From positions 62,001 to 126,000 of the forward strand of contig NZ_JQGJ02000005.1 of assembly GCF_000802155.2 (NCBI RefSeq): DNA of 64,000 bases. Reading direction: 5' to 3'. A program made the position numbers and the translations under genes. The notes beneath the pieces are model-generated. The model was not told the origin of the DNA, did no database searches, and saw only the letters and a list, made by a program, of their open reading frames with translations. Shown here piece by piece: positions 1-9,210 of the stretch (the stretch's first letter is position 1; every line of letters starts with the position of its first letter). The DNA is from Pseudomonas frederiksbergensis. Its GTDB lineage: Bacteria > Pseudomonadota > Gammaproteobacteria > Pseudomonadales > Pseudomonadaceae.

Positions 1-1217
1 GTCGCGTCTTTTTTGCTGCGTTCCACGGCGCGTTTGCTGATGCCGACGTAGGAGATCGCCACCGGCAGCAGGATCAGGTTGGTGAATACGATGACCGCCA
101 CGCCGATGGAGGCACCGATGGCCAGTTCGCGAATCACGCCGATGTCGATGATCAACAGCGTGATAAAGCCGACGGCGTCCGCCAGGATGGCGATCATGCC
201 CGGCAGGAACAACTGCCGGAAGGTGCGCCGCGCTGCGGTCAGGGCGTTGTCCGCTTCGCTGGATTGCAGGGCGATACCGTTGATTTTCTGCACGCCATGG
301 GAAATACCGATGGCAAAGATCAAAAACGGCACGAGCATTGAGTAAGGGTCCAGGCCAAACCCCACCGCGTGCATCAGTCCCAGTTGCCAGACCACCGCCA
401 CCAGGGTGGTGCTCAGTACTGCAATGGTGCTGCGCATGCAGTTCGTGAACCAGTACAACAGGATCAGGGTAATGACGAAGGCCACGCCAAAGAACATCAC
501 CACCATGACCAGGCCATCGATCAAGTCGCCGACTTTCTTGGCGAAACCGACGATGTGGATCTGCACATTGGGGTTCTGGGCTTCGAACTTGTTGCGGATC
601 TTGTCTTCAAGTTCATGGGAAAACTTGCGGTAGTCCAGGGCGAGCAATTTGCCCTGGTCCTGCGGGTCCGGGTAGGACTCCAGCAACGGAATATCGATGA
701 TGCTCGATTTGAAGTCGTTCGCCACCAGCCGCCCGACCTGACCGGACTTGAGCACGTTGTTGCGCAACAGGTCGAGGCTGTCGGCCGAGCCGTCGTAACT
801 CTGGGGAATCACCTCACCACCGGCAAAGCCCTCTTCCGTCACTTCGGTCCAGCGCACACTCGGGCTCCACAGCGACTTGAGCCCGGAACGGTCGACACCG
901 GAAATGTAAAACACTTCGTCGTGGATCTGGCGCAGGGTCTCCATGTATTCCTTGGAGAAAATGTCGCCATCGGTGGCCTCCACGGAAATCCGCACCGTGT
1001 TGCCCAGGTTCGCCAAGTCGTTGCGGTGCTCGAGCATCTTCTCGATGAAGGGGTGCTCGAGGGGGATCATCTTTTCAAAACTGGTGGACGGCCGGATCAG
1101 CGTGGCCTGCCAGAACAGGAAGATACTGACCAGCAGGCAAATGACTATCACTGCCGGGCGGTTGTTGAAAATCAGGCGCTCGAGGAACGTGGCCTTGTCT
1201 TGGTGATGACTGCTCAT
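1..1217 (-). CDS. RND/MMPL-family permease, partial (C-terminal part beyond window)
   Basis: Reading from the ATG at 1217, the frame stays open to the window edge, giving about 405 N-terminal residues. A first membrane segment lies near residues 17-35. A large periplasmic loop follows, and then closely spaced hydrophobic segments near residues 220-400, the layout of one half of an RND/MMPL permease. The substrate cannot be read. The next gene upstream on the same strand, a YCF48-like beta-propeller protein, ends only 43 bases before this start. That pairing with a hydrophobe- or lipid-type RND permease recurs in pseudomonads, so the two probably form an operon and work together in the envelope. 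The family call is firm and the role is open. Confidence 0.85.
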   Translation of the reverse strand, partial: MSSHHQDKATFLERLIFNNRPAVIVICLLVSIFLFWQATLIRPSTSFEKMIPLEHPFIEKMLEHRNDLANLGNTVRISVEATDGDIFSKEYMETLRQIHDEVFYISGVDRSGLKSLWSPSVRWTEVTEEGFAGGEVIPQSYDGSADSLDLLRNNVLKSGQVGRLVANDFKSSIIDIPLLESYPDPQDQGKLLALDYRKFSHELEDKIRNKFEAQNPNVQIHIVGFAKKVGDLIDGLVMVVMFFGVAFVITLILLYWFTNCMRSTIAVLSTTLVAVVWQLGLMHAVGFGLDPYSMLVPFLIFAIGISHGVQKINGIALQSSEADNALTAARRTFRQLFLPGMIAILADAVGFITLLIIDIGVIRELAIGASIGVAVIVFTNLILLPVAISYVGISKRAVERSKKDA

Positions 1218-1260
1218 GGGGTCCGCCTTGTTGTTATTGTGCCCGTCTGACAGGTCCGGC

Positions 1261-2313
1261 TCATTTGCTCAGTTCGGCGCCGGTGGACGTGGTGGCGCGA
1301 ACGCCGCCCTGTCCCGCCAGGATCAGGTTGCCGTTGCCTGCCGCCGTGACGGCCGCCACGGAGATGCGATCCGGGCGGTTGAACACGCTGAACGTCACGC
1401 CGTCGTCGGTGCTGCGGATCACGCTGCCACCGTTGCCGACAATCACGATGGCGCCGTCCGGCAACAGCGTCGCGCCCGACAAGCCGAACTCCAGCGCGCC
1501 ACGGGCAGCGTTGAGTTCGACCTGCTCCCACGTCGTGCCAAAGTCGGCGGAACGATAAAGATTGCCACGAAGACCGTAGGCCAACAGCGTCGAAGACTGG
1601 GCGGTGCCGATGACGCCGAACAGCGAACCCTCGTACGGCCCCTGGAGTTTTTCCCAGGTCTGCCCCCAATCGGCGGAACGGAACATGCTGCCGGCCTCGC
1701 CCACGACGAACAGCCCGGCATCCTTCACGGCGGCGATGGCATTGAGGTGGTATTGATCTTCATTGTCGAGGCGGTCGCTGGCGTCTTCCCAGTGCTTGCC
1801 GCCATCGTTGGTTTCGTACAGCGCCCCGTAGGCGCCCACGGCGAAGCCATGGCTGGCGTCCTGGAACCAGATATCCAGCAACGGCGCTTCACGGGGCAGG
1901 TCTTCAAATTGCTTGGTCCAAGTGCTGCCGCCGTCCACGCTGGCGAGGATCTGCGCGTCGTGTCCCACGGCCCAGCCGTGCTTGTCGTCGACGAAAAAGA
2001 CGGCGGTGAGCAATTGGCGTGTCGGTACCTTGGCCTGGGTCCAGGACGTGCCCTGGTCATCGGAATAGACGATATGCCCACGGTCACCGACCGCCACCAG
2101 GCGCTGGCCGGCATGCACCACATCGAGCATCAGGGTCTTGCTGGCCTTGGCCGACTCGACGGAATAGATGACATCGGACGTCGATGCGGCGACTGCCAGC
2201 ACCGGCGCCGACAACACGACAGAGCCCAGCAGCGAGAGTGCCGAAGCCAGCAACGCAACTCGGCGCAGCATCGGCGGCCGGCAGCGGCCCGTTGCCATGA
2301 CAGGCTCATTCAT
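1261..2313 (-). CDS. YCF48-related (BNR/Asp-box) exported beta-propeller protein
   Basis: About 350 residues with a hydrophobic export signal near residues 15-42 that ends in an AxA-type site. The mature part has recurring blade motifs such as DDQGTSWT, VDGGSTWT, NDGGKHWE, ADWGQTWE and ADFGTTWE. These are Asp-box/YCF48 repeats, which form a propeller. Plant and cyanobacterial YCF48/HCF136 assist photosystem II assembly. Bacterial relatives next to RND permeases have no settled function and may act as a periplasmic partner. I chose the ATG at 2313 because a GGAAAGG sequence precedes it; an upstream start at 2328 is possible. It is followed 43 bases later by the RND permease. Confidence 0.85.
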   Translation of the reverse strand: MNEPVMATGRCRPPMLRRVALLASALSLLGSVVLSAPVLAVAASTSDVIYSVESAKASKTLMLDVVHAGQRLVAVGDRGHIVYSDDQGTSWTQAKVPTRQLLTAVFFVDDKHGWAVGHDAQILASVDGGSTWTKQFEDLPREAPLLDIWFQDASHGFAVGAYGALYETNDGGKHWEDASDRLDNEDQYHLNAIAAVKDAGLFVVGEAGSMFRSADWGQTWEKLQGPYEGSLFGVIGTAQSSTLLAYGLRGNLYRSADFGTTWEQVELNAARGALEFGLSGATLLPDGAIVIVGNGGSVIRSTDDGVTFSVFNRPDRISVAAVTAAGNGNLILAGQGGVRATTSTGAELSK

Positions 2314-2523
2314 AGACCTTTCCCCCATTTATTATTGTTATGGCTTGGTACGTTGCCAGTCTTGGAGCATAGCCCTGAAACCTGCAATCTAGAGCTACTT
2401 CGCAAGCGAACCTATCCTATCGGGCTTTCGAAAGGTCTGACAATCGACGCCACGTTATCTTTTGTTAACCGGGGAGGATATCGGCCAAGGGTGAATCAGA
2501 AGACATTCGCGAGGGTGATGGAT

Positions 2524-2550
2524 GCGGCGAGGGATAAATTCCCTCGCCGC
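2524..2550. repeat. REP-like perfect hairpin downstream of pepN
   Basis: An 11-bp perfect stem (GCGGCGAGGGA / TCCCTCGCCGC) flanks a 5-base TAAAT loop, 21 bases past the pepN stop. Its core closely matches the arms of the larger REPIN at 19314-19442, so it looks like a single REP of the same family. It could also end pepN transcription. The surrounding gap (2314-2570) shows no gene. Confidence 0.7.
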
Positions 2551-2570
2551 AAAAGTTAGGCAGTGCCTGT

Positions 2571-5228
2571 TTATGCCAGGCTCTTGCTCACCACCTCGAA
2601 CACATCGGCCGACAGCCCGCCGGACGCCAGGATGCGCTCCAGTTCGGCTTTCATCAGTGCCTGGCGGGCGCTGTCGTATTTGCGCCAGCGGGTCAGCGGG
2701 GCCAGTTGCCGCGAGGCGATCTGCGGGTTGAAACCGTTGAGCTGGATCACCAGGTCCGCCAGGAAGCGGTAGCCTGAACCATCGGCGGCGTGGAAGTTGA
2801 TCAGGTTCTGTCCGGCGAAGGCGCCGATCAACGCCCGTACCTTGTTCGGGTTCTTGATGGTGAACGCTGGGTGCTCCATCAATGCCTTGACCCGCGCCAG
2901 GCCGCCCGGCAACGGGCTGCCTGCCTGGACGCTGAACCATTGGTCCATGACCAGCGGGTTGCCCTTGAAGTTTTCCGCGAACACTTCGAGAGCGTGGGCC
3001 TTCTCGGTTTCGAACGGCGAGTTGACCAGCACCGCCAGCGCTGTCAGGCGTTCGGTCATGTTGTCGGCGGTGTCGAATTGATCCAGGGTCGCACTCAGCA
3101 CTTCAGGCTTGCCGGTAAGCATCAGGTACGACAACGCAATGTTTTGCAGCGCGCGGCGGGCGAAATGCTCCGCCTCGGCCACGTATGGCGTGCGCTTGGA
3201 CAGGTCGCGGTTGGCTTCATAACGCAGCCACAGGGCTTCGAACAGGTTCTCGGCCAACTGCTGGCGGGCGAACTCACGGGCGGTATGGATCGCCTCGACG
3301 TCGGCCACTTCGCTGATTTCCGTCAGGTAGGCTTCGCTTGGCAGCGAGAGCATTTCGGCGACCATGGCCTGGTCCAGGGACTCATCCGAGAGCACGCTGC
3401 GCAGCGCACTGACCAGGCGCGGATCCAACGTCAGCGTCGCGCCCTGCTGATGCTGGGTGATCAATTCCTGCAACACCTGGACCGACAACTGCTGGCCGGC
3501 ATCCCAGCGGTTGAAACCGTCGCTGTCATGCTGCATCAGGAACATCAGTTGGTCGCGGTCGTAGGGGAAGCTCAATTTCACCGGTGCCGAGAACCCGCGT
3601 AGCAAAGAAGGCAAGGGCTTTTCAGCGACATCGACGAACGTGAAAGTCTGTTCGGCTTCGGTCACCGAGATCACCCGGGTGGTGCCGCTGGCCGCCGATT
3701 CGCCGCTCAGGCGCAGGGGAATCTCGCCGCCCTGACTGTTCAACAGCCCCAGTTCCACGGGGATCACGAACGGCAGTTTTTCCGCCTTGTCCGGCGTCGG
3801 CGGGCAGCTTTGGCGGAACGACAAGCTGTAGGTCTTGGCCGCCGCATCGTAGGACTCACTGACCGCCAGCCGTGGCGTACCGGCCTGGCTGTACCAGCGC
3901 TTGAACTGGGCCAGGTCGACGCCGTTGGCATCTTCCATGGCCTTGATGAAATCGTCGCAGGTCACGGCCTGGCCGTCGTGGCGCTCGAAATACAGGTCGC
4001 TGCCCTTGCGGAAGCCTTCGGCACCCAACAGGGTGTGGATCATGCCAACCACTTCCGAGCCCTTTTCGTAAACGGTCAGGGTGTAGAAGTTGGAGATTTC
4101 GATGAAGCTGTCCGGGCGAACCGGGTGGGCCATCGGGCCGGCGTCTTCGGCAAACTGGTGGGTACGCAGGTACGCGACGTCCTGGATGCGCTTGACGGTG
4201 GCCGAGTTCATGTCGGCCGAGAACCCGGCGTCGCGGAACACCGTGAACCCTTCCTTGAGCGACAGTTGGAACCAGTCGCGGCAGGTCACGCGGTTGCCCG
4301 ACCAGTTGTGGAAATATTCGTGGGCAACGATCGCCTCGACCCGCTGGTGCGCGGCGTCGGTGGCGGTTTCGGCGCGGGCCAGCACGGCGCTGGAGTTGAA
4401 GATGTTGAGGCCCTTGTTCTCCATGGCGCCCATATTGAAGTCGTTGACCGCGACAATCATGAAGATGTCGAGGTCGTATTCGCGGCCATACACTTCTTCG
4501 TCCCAGCGCATCGACTTCTTCAGGCTGGTCATGGCGTGCTGGCACTTGTCGATGTTTTCCGGCTCGACGTAGATGCGCAGCGCCACGGTGCGCTCGGTCA
4601 TGGTGGTGAAAGTGTCTTCGACGCACCACAAGTCACCGGCCACCAGGGCAAACAGGTAGGCGGGTTTCTTGAACGGGTCTTCCCAGGTCGCCCAATGCCG
4701 CCCGTCTTCGCCAGGGCCGCTGGCAATCGGGTTGCCGTTGGACAACAGCACCGGATAGCTGTGCTGCTCGGCCACCACGGTGGTGGTGAACTCGCTCATC
4801 ACGTCCGGGCGGTCGAGGTAATAAGTGATCTTGCGGAACCCTTCGGCCTCGCACTGGGTGCAGAACATGCTGCCGGATTTGTACAGGCCTTCCAGGGCGG
4901 TGTTGGTTTCCGGGTGGATACGCACCGTGGTATCGACCGTGAACGCCTGGGCCTTGGGTTGCAAGGTCAGGTGGCTGTCATCCAATTGATACTCGCCCTG
5001 CCCCAGGTCGGCGTCGTCAAGCTTGATCGACAACAACTCCAACAGCTGGCCATCGAGCACCAGCGGCGGCAACCCGGCGCCGCGCTCGGGGTTGCGGCGC
5101 ATTACCAGTTGCGCATGGACCAGGCTGTGGTCCTCGAACAACTCGAAGGTCAGGTGCGTCTCGTCGATCAGGTACTCGGGGGCCTGATAGTCCTTCAGGT
5201 AGATCATCTTCGGTTGTTCGGTGCGCAT
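2571..5228 (-). CDS. pepN: aminopeptidase N (M1 family zinc metallopeptidase)
   Basis: At 885 residues it matches the usual length of gammaproteobacterial PepN, a cytosolic broad-specificity aminopeptidase that finishes degradation of peptides from ATP-dependent proteases. The diagnostic exopeptidase motif GAMEN is present (in FNMGAMENKGLN). About 35 residues later comes the zinc site HEYFHNWSGNR (HExxH), with the third ligand Glu in LKEGFTVFRD. An AAGGA sequence sits 8 bases before the ATG. It is the last gene of a packed minus-strand run beginning with nadK, 13 bases after the DUF2797 gene, and is probably co-transcribed with it. Confidence 0.97.
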   Translation of the reverse strand: MRTEQPKMIYLKDYQAPEYLIDETHLTFELFEDHSLVHAQLVMRRNPERGAGLPPLVLDGQLLELLSIKLDDADLGQGEYQLDDSHLTLQPKAQAFTVDTTVRIHPETNTALEGLYKSGSMFCTQCEAEGFRKITYYLDRPDVMSEFTTTVVAEQHSYPVLLSNGNPIASGPGEDGRHWATWEDPFKKPAYLFALVAGDLWCVEDTFTTMTERTVALRIYVEPENIDKCQHAMTSLKKSMRWDEEVYGREYDLDIFMIVAVNDFNMGAMENKGLNIFNSSAVLARAETATDAAHQRVEAIVAHEYFHNWSGNRVTCRDWFQLSLKEGFTVFRDAGFSADMNSATVKRIQDVAYLRTHQFAEDAGPMAHPVRPDSFIEISNFYTLTVYEKGSEVVGMIHTLLGAEGFRKGSDLYFERHDGQAVTCDDFIKAMEDANGVDLAQFKRWYSQAGTPRLAVSESYDAAAKTYSLSFRQSCPPTPDKAEKLPFVIPVELGLLNSQGGEIPLRLSGESAASGTTRVISVTEAEQTFTFVDVAEKPLPSLLRGFSAPVKLSFPYDRDQLMFLMQHDSDGFNRWDAGQQLSVQVLQELITQHQQGATLTLDPRLVSALRSVLSDESLDQAMVAEMLSLPSEAYLTEISEVADVEAIHTAREFARQQLAENLFEALWLRYEANRDLSKRTPYVAEAEHFARRALQNIALSYLMLTGKPEVLSATLDQFDTADNMTERLTALAVLVNSPFETEKAHALEVFAENFKGNPLVMDQWFSVQAGSPLPGGLARVKALMEHPAFTIKNPNKVRALIGAFAGQNLINFHAADGSGYRFLADLVIQLNGFNPQIASRQLAPLTRWRKYDSARQALMKAELERILASGGLSADVFEVVSKSLA

Positions 5229-5241
5229 GGGTCGAATCCTT

Positions 5242-6072
5242 CTACTGATGCACGGCGAGCTGGTAAGCCGTGTATTTACGAATATTGATCACGCCAGTGT
5301 CGAAAATCAGGTATTGGCCCTTGATTCCCAGCAGCGTGCCTTCGGCGATCGGGTTCTTGTCCAGGTTGAAACTGACGATCTTGGCCGGGTATTGCTCCAC
5401 CGGATAACGGATCTCGATGGGTTCGACGTCCGCTATGGTCTGGATCGCTTGCAGGCCGAATCGTTCCTGAAGCCCCTGCAGGCCCTGGGCGCAGCTTTCG
5501 AAGAGCGAATCACGGATGGCGGGCAAGTCCACCGCCGCGGCTTCGCCTTTGAGCAACGCGCGCCAGTTGGTCTTGTCGGCCACCTGGCTGCGGAACAGGT
5601 CTTCGACGAAGCCCGATTGCTGGCGGGTCGCGACGCGCAGGATCGGCAGCGCCTGGCTGGCGCCCTGGTCCAGCCAACGGGTCGGCAGTTGCGTGGCACG
5701 GGTGATGCCGACTTTCACGCCGGAGGAATTGGCCAGGTAGACCACGTGATCGGTCATGCAGAACTGCTCGCCCCAGGCCGGATCACGGCAAGTGCCGGCG
5801 TCGAAATGGCAACGCTCGGGGCTCATGATGCACAGGTCGCACTGTGCCAGCTTGGTCATGCACGGGTAGCAATAGCCCTGGCTGAAGCTGGTCTTGGTCC
5901 GGCGCCCGCAATGGGTGCAGTGGATCGCCCCCAGGTATTGCAGGCGTATCGTGCTGCCAATCAACGGGTTGACCGGCACCTCGACGTCGCCCAGGCGAAA
6001 GGCGTATTGAACGGTCGGCCCGTCCAGGCGTGCCGACATCTTGCTGATTGCACCGCGGCCTATCTCGATCAA
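5242..6072 (-). CDS. DUF2797 protein (Cys-rich, unknown function), TTG start
   Basis: The protein begins MIEIGRGAISKM if translation starts at the TTG at 6072, giving 276 residues. Reading further upstream gives only low-complexity Arg/Ala sequence and no conserved start. The TTG overlaps the TGA stop of the preceding DUF1315 gene (TTGA), suggesting translational coupling. The N-terminal third carries clustered Cys pairs (CTHCG, CYPCM, CDLC and further Cys), a likely zinc or metal knuckle. The rest contains the GVKVGITR and LPTRWLDQGA stretches typical of the DUF2797 family. The biochemical role is unknown to me. Confidence 0.85.
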   Translation of the reverse strand: MIEIGRGAISKMSARLDGPTVQYAFRLGDVEVPVNPLIGSTIRLQYLGAIHCTHCGRRTKTSFSQGYCYPCMTKLAQCDLCIMSPERCHFDAGTCRDPAWGEQFCMTDHVVYLANSSGVKVGITRATQLPTRWLDQGASQALPILRVATRQQSGFVEDLFRSQVADKTNWRALLKGEAAAVDLPAIRDSLFESCAQGLQGLQERFGLQAIQTIADVEPIEIRYPVEQYPAKIVSFNLDKNPIAEGTLLGIKGQYLIFDTGVINIRKYTAYQLAVHQ

Positions 6073-6329
6073 TGGATGGCGTCCGACTTGAACAGGATAT
6101 TCGGCACTTCGGTGGCTTTGGACTGGCACTCCTGCGGGCCCATGTAACCGGTGCGCTCTTCTTCGGGCAGGTTCTGGATTTCCCAGGCGATCATCGCCTG
6201 CAAGGACAGCTCGCGCTGCTCGGCGGTGAGTTTGTTGCCATCGGCCCATTTACCGATTTCCACAGCCAGCTTCAGGCTGCGGTAGATGTCGGGAGTGATG
6301 TTCTGGATCATTTCGTTGAAGGAAGACAT
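6069..6329 (-). CDS. DUF1315 (YeaC-like) small protein
   Basis: An 86-residue acidic protein of the YeaC/DUF1315 family, with sequence such as MSSFNEMIQNITPDIYRSLK followed by TAEQRELSLQAMIAWE. No catalytic motif is visible and the function is unknown. The ATG at 6329 has GGAG at a good distance; an upstream in-frame ATG at 6365 lacks this. The stop overlaps the TTG start of the DUF2797 gene. It lies 45 bases after the rhomboid gene, within the nadK-pepN unit. Confidence 0.85.
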   Translation of the reverse strand: MSSFNEMIQNITPDIYRSLKLAVEIGKWADGNKLTAEQRELSLQAMIAWEIQNLPEEERTGYMGPQECQSKATEVPNILFKSDAIH

Positions 6330-6374
6330 GGGTTCTCCGCGCAATCGCGCATTCTCAAAAGACACAGGCGTCGG

Positions 6375-7247
6375 TCAGGAGGCCATTTTACGGCGAGCTA
6401 ACAGCCCGCCCAACAATCCCGTGAAGCAACCGACGAGCAACCCGCCGACGTGGGCCGCGTTGGCGATTTCTCCGAAACCGATCAGCGAAACCAGGCCGGA
6501 CAGGCACAGCAGCAACCACACCAGCATCATCACCAGTACCCCTCGGGGCAAATGATAGGCCGGGTTCGGTGCGAGCAGTTGGTAGATCCAGCAATGGCCC
6601 AGCAGGCCGTACAACACCCCCGACAACCCGCCGAACAGCGTCGGGCCACTGAAAAAATACTGGGCAAAATTGGAAACGAGGCTGAACAGCAGCGTCAGCC
6701 CCAACAGATTGATGCCACCCTGGCGCGCTTCGATCCGCCGCCCCAGCTCCCAATACCACATGCCATTCATGGCGATGTGCAGGAAGCCGAAGTGGATCAG
6801 CATCGGCGTCACCAGGCGCCACCACTGCCCCGCCGCCAGGCTATCGGCCAACGGGGCGAACTGGATGTAGTCGCCGACCACGCGAAATTCGAGGAACGTC
6901 AACCAGCGCAGGGTTCCAAGATTATCCCCGAGCAGGGTCACGGCGCTGACGACCAGGCTCAGCAACAGCACCAGCGCCGTCACAGGGCTGCGGGTCAGTT
7001 GCTGGACAAACCCCGGACGACGGGAGGTGTTGCCGATGGCCGGCAGTTCCAGCTGCTGTTCCGGATCGCCAGCGGGGAACCGCGCATACAGCGAGCGCAC
7101 ATCCTCGCTGATGTCATTCGGCACCCAGAGCACCTGCTCGCCCGCCTCTTCACTGACACGATGGGGAACCTGCATGCGTTGCAGCAGCTTGACGAAACCG
7201 CTCAGGTCCACCGCCAGGGGCAAGCGCAGCACCGCGACGACGCTCAT
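6375..7247 (-). CDS. rhomboid-family intramembrane serine protease (GlpG-like)
   Basis: About 290 residues. The N-terminal 90 or so are soluble, and six or so membrane segments follow. The catalytic serine lies in FGGLSGVLYGLLG (GxSG) and the histidine in ANAAHVGGLLVG, in the order expected for a rhomboid Ser-His dyad. HFGFLHIAMN matches the conserved HxxxN-type loop. Start chosen at 7247: GGAGGTGGTGAA precedes it and the ATG overlaps the stop of the phosphoesterase gene (ATGA). Such enzymes cleave membrane proteins within the bilayer; its substrate is unknown. Confidence 0.93.
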   Translation of the reverse strand: MSVVAVLRLPLAVDLSGFVKLLQRMQVPHRVSEEAGEQVLWVPNDISEDVRSLYARFPAGDPEQQLELPAIGNTSRRPGFVQQLTRSPVTALVLLLSLVVSAVTLLGDNLGTLRWLTFLEFRVVGDYIQFAPLADSLAAGQWWRLVTPMLIHFGFLHIAMNGMWYWELGRRIEARQGGINLLGLTLLFSLVSNFAQYFFSGPTLFGGLSGVLYGLLGHCWIYQLLAPNPAYHLPRGVLVMMLVWLLLCLSGLVSLIGFGEIANAAHVGGLLVGCFTGLLGGLLARRKMAS

Positions 7248-8215
7248 TTCACCACCTCCGGACGCTCGACATCGACCCAGACGAACTTGTGCGGATCCAG
7301 GCGGGTTTCCTGGTCGAGGCGATACGCAACGAGCTTGCCATAGAGCACCGCGCTGTAGTCCAGGCACGCCAGGTTCGAGCGAATCGGCGAGGGCTTGCCG
7401 CTGCGCCAATAGTGACCGACGAACAGCATCGGTTCATCGACGCCGTAACGCAGGAGGTTGTTTTTCTCATCCGGCGTCAATGGCGTGCGTGCCACCGGCT
7501 CCGGCAACGCATCGGGCTGGAAGACGATATCGCCGTAGGTCTGCGGGTTGTCTTCCCAGAACTTGGTACGAAAGAACGCTCGCGTCAGGCCATCGCCGCC
7601 CGTCAGCGTCATGCCATGGGGCAAGCGCATGTCCGTGCCGCGCAGCAGGCGGTCGAACACCGTACAGGCGAAACTGCCGGATTCGGCCGACGCCTGGAGA
7701 AAATGCTCATCGACGCAGCCATTCGGGAACAAGCCCCGTAGCGGCTCGATCAGGCCGGCGTCCCAGCAGGCATGCACGACCCGGAAGCGACCGGCGTCGA
7801 CAAACAGCGGCAGTTCATAGAACCAGTTGAGGAAATCATGCCAGTCACCAGGGTGCTGCTCGAACTGGCTCAGGGTCTCGTGAAGCAGGCGGGCATGGCG
7901 CGGCGTGTGTTCGCGCACGTAGCGCTGGCCGCTGCCGGGCAATGCCGGCGTGCTCCAACCCAGGGCATTGAATTCGTGGTTCCCCATGATGCACAGCGCC
8001 TGACCGGCCTGCACCATGTCGTGGACGATGTGCAGCGCCTCGCGAATTCGCGGGCCGCGGTCGATGATATCCCCCAGGAACACGGCCATGCGCGACGGAT
8101 GCCGCCAGACCCCGCCCTGCTTGTGGTAACCCAGTCGGTCCAGCAGGTGTTCCAGGGTCAAGGCGCATCCGTGCACGTCGCCGATCAGGTCGTAACTGCG
8201 CGCAGGATCGAGCAT
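7244..8215 (-). CDS. metallophosphoesterase, serine/threonine-phosphatase-like
   Basis: 323 residues with the calcineurin-like metallophosphoesterase signature in order: GDVHG near residue 12, GDIIDRGPR near residue 48 and GNHEFNALG near residue 78. Later His residues (GHYWRSG) complete a two-metal site. This layout resembles ApaH-type and PrpE-type phosphatases, so the substrate could be dinucleoside polyphosphates or phosphoproteins; I cannot choose. Its ATG shares one base with the nadK stop (TGATG) and its stop overlaps the rhomboid start, so expression is probably coupled on both sides. Confidence 0.9.
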   Translation of the reverse strand: MLDPARSYDLIGDVHGCALTLEHLLDRLGYHKQGGVWRHPSRMAVFLGDIIDRGPRIREALHIVHDMVQAGQALCIMGNHEFNALGWSTPALPGSGQRYVREHTPRHARLLHETLSQFEQHPGDWHDFLNWFYELPLFVDAGRFRVVHACWDAGLIEPLRGLFPNGCVDEHFLQASAESGSFACTVFDRLLRGTDMRLPHGMTLTGGDGLTRAFFRTKFWEDNPQTYGDIVFQPDALPEPVARTPLTPDEKNNLLRYGVDEPMLFVGHYWRSGKPSPIRSNLACLDYSAVLYGKLVAYRLDQETRLDPHKFVWVDVERPEVVK

Positions 8216-9105
8216 CAGTCGCCTCCACCCCCCAGACGACTGCCCCAGCCGAGCTTGGTCCGGCAGACTTCGTAGTAATTGTGATCCAGTGGGTGGATCA
8301 GGCGCAGCTTTTGCGCTTTTTTGCTGACGGTGATGGTGTCGCCCGGCGCGCAGGTGAAATGGTTCTGGCCGTCACACGACACTTGCGGGTAGATCTGCAT
8401 ATCCTTGGACACGACGATTTTCAACTCGCTGTTGCCATCGACCACGATGGGTCGCCCAGACAAGGTATGGGGGTACATGGGCACAATCACAATAGCGTCG
8501 AGCTTGGGATGCATGATCGGTCCGCCGGCCGACAGCGCATAGGCGGTTGAACCGGTGGGCGTGGCGACGATCAGGCCGTCGGCCTTCTGGCTGCAAACAA
8601 ACTGGCCGTCGATGTACAGCTCGAACTCGATCATGCGCGTGGACTTGCCAGGGTGCAGCACTACGTCGTTGAGGGCATCACCCTGGCCGATGGCCTCGGC
8701 GTGACGGCGAACCTCGGCTTGCAGCAGGAAGCGGTTTTCCACCAGGTAGTGGCCGTCCAGCACCTCGGCGACCTTGACCTCCAGCTCGTCAGGGCGGATA
8801 TCCGTCAGAAACCCGAGGCTGCCCCGGTTGATCCCCAATACCGGGATATTGTGGCGCGCCAAGGCCCGTGCGGCGCCCAGCAGGCTGCCGTCACCGCCGA
8901 CCACGATGACCATGTCGCAGACTTCGCCGAGCATCTTGCGCGACGACGTCTGCAGCCCATGACCCGGCAACACTTCGGCGATAGTGTCTTCGAGAATGAC
9001 ATGCAGGTGCCGCTCCAGGAGGAAGCGTTTGAGGCGGCGAACGGTGTCCAGCACCTGTGAACTGCCGAGGCGACCGATAATGCCGATATTGCGAAATTGC
9101 TCCAT
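8215..9105 (-). CDS. nadK: NAD(+) kinase
   Basis: 296 residues, normal length for bacterial NadK, which phosphorylates NAD to NADP in the cytosol. The GGDGS motif ([13 protein letters not shown]) near residue 70, [11 protein letters not shown], and the second conserved block [15 protein letters not shown] are all present. It heads the minus-strand unit running to pepN and is divergent from the DUF1853 gene, with about 100 bases between them that should contain both promoters. Confidence 0.97.
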   Translation of the reverse strand: MEQFRNIGIIGRLGSSQVLDTVRRLKRFLLERHLHVILEDTIAEVLPGHGLQTSSRKMLGEVCDMVIVVGGDGSLLGAARALARHNIPVLGINRGSLGFLTDIRPDELEVKVAEVLDGHYLVENRFLLQAEVRRHAEAIGQGDALNDVVLHPGKSTRMIEFELYIDGQFVCSQKADGLIVATPTGSTAYALSAGGPIMHPKLDAIVIVPMYPHTLSGRPIVVDGNSELKIVVSKDMQIYPQVSCDGQNHFTCAPGDTITVSKKAQKLRLIHPLDHNYYEVCRTKLGWGSRLGGGGD

Positions 9106-9210
9106 GAGGCTCCTGCGAGGGTCTGCGACGGGCGAAAAACACGATTATGGGCGAAAGCGCTCCGTAGACAAAATTCTTTAAGCCTCCAGCGCAACGGCTA
9201 TGCTCGCAAG

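Noticed and set aside
369..1250. 293-codon plus-strand frame over the RND permease
   Set aside because: The minus-strand frame gives a membrane protein with a proper start. This one is a His/Gln/Val-rich antisense artefact.
3810..5288. 492-codon plus-strand frame inside pepN
   Set aside because: pepN with GAMEN and HExxH motifs explains the sequence on the other strand.
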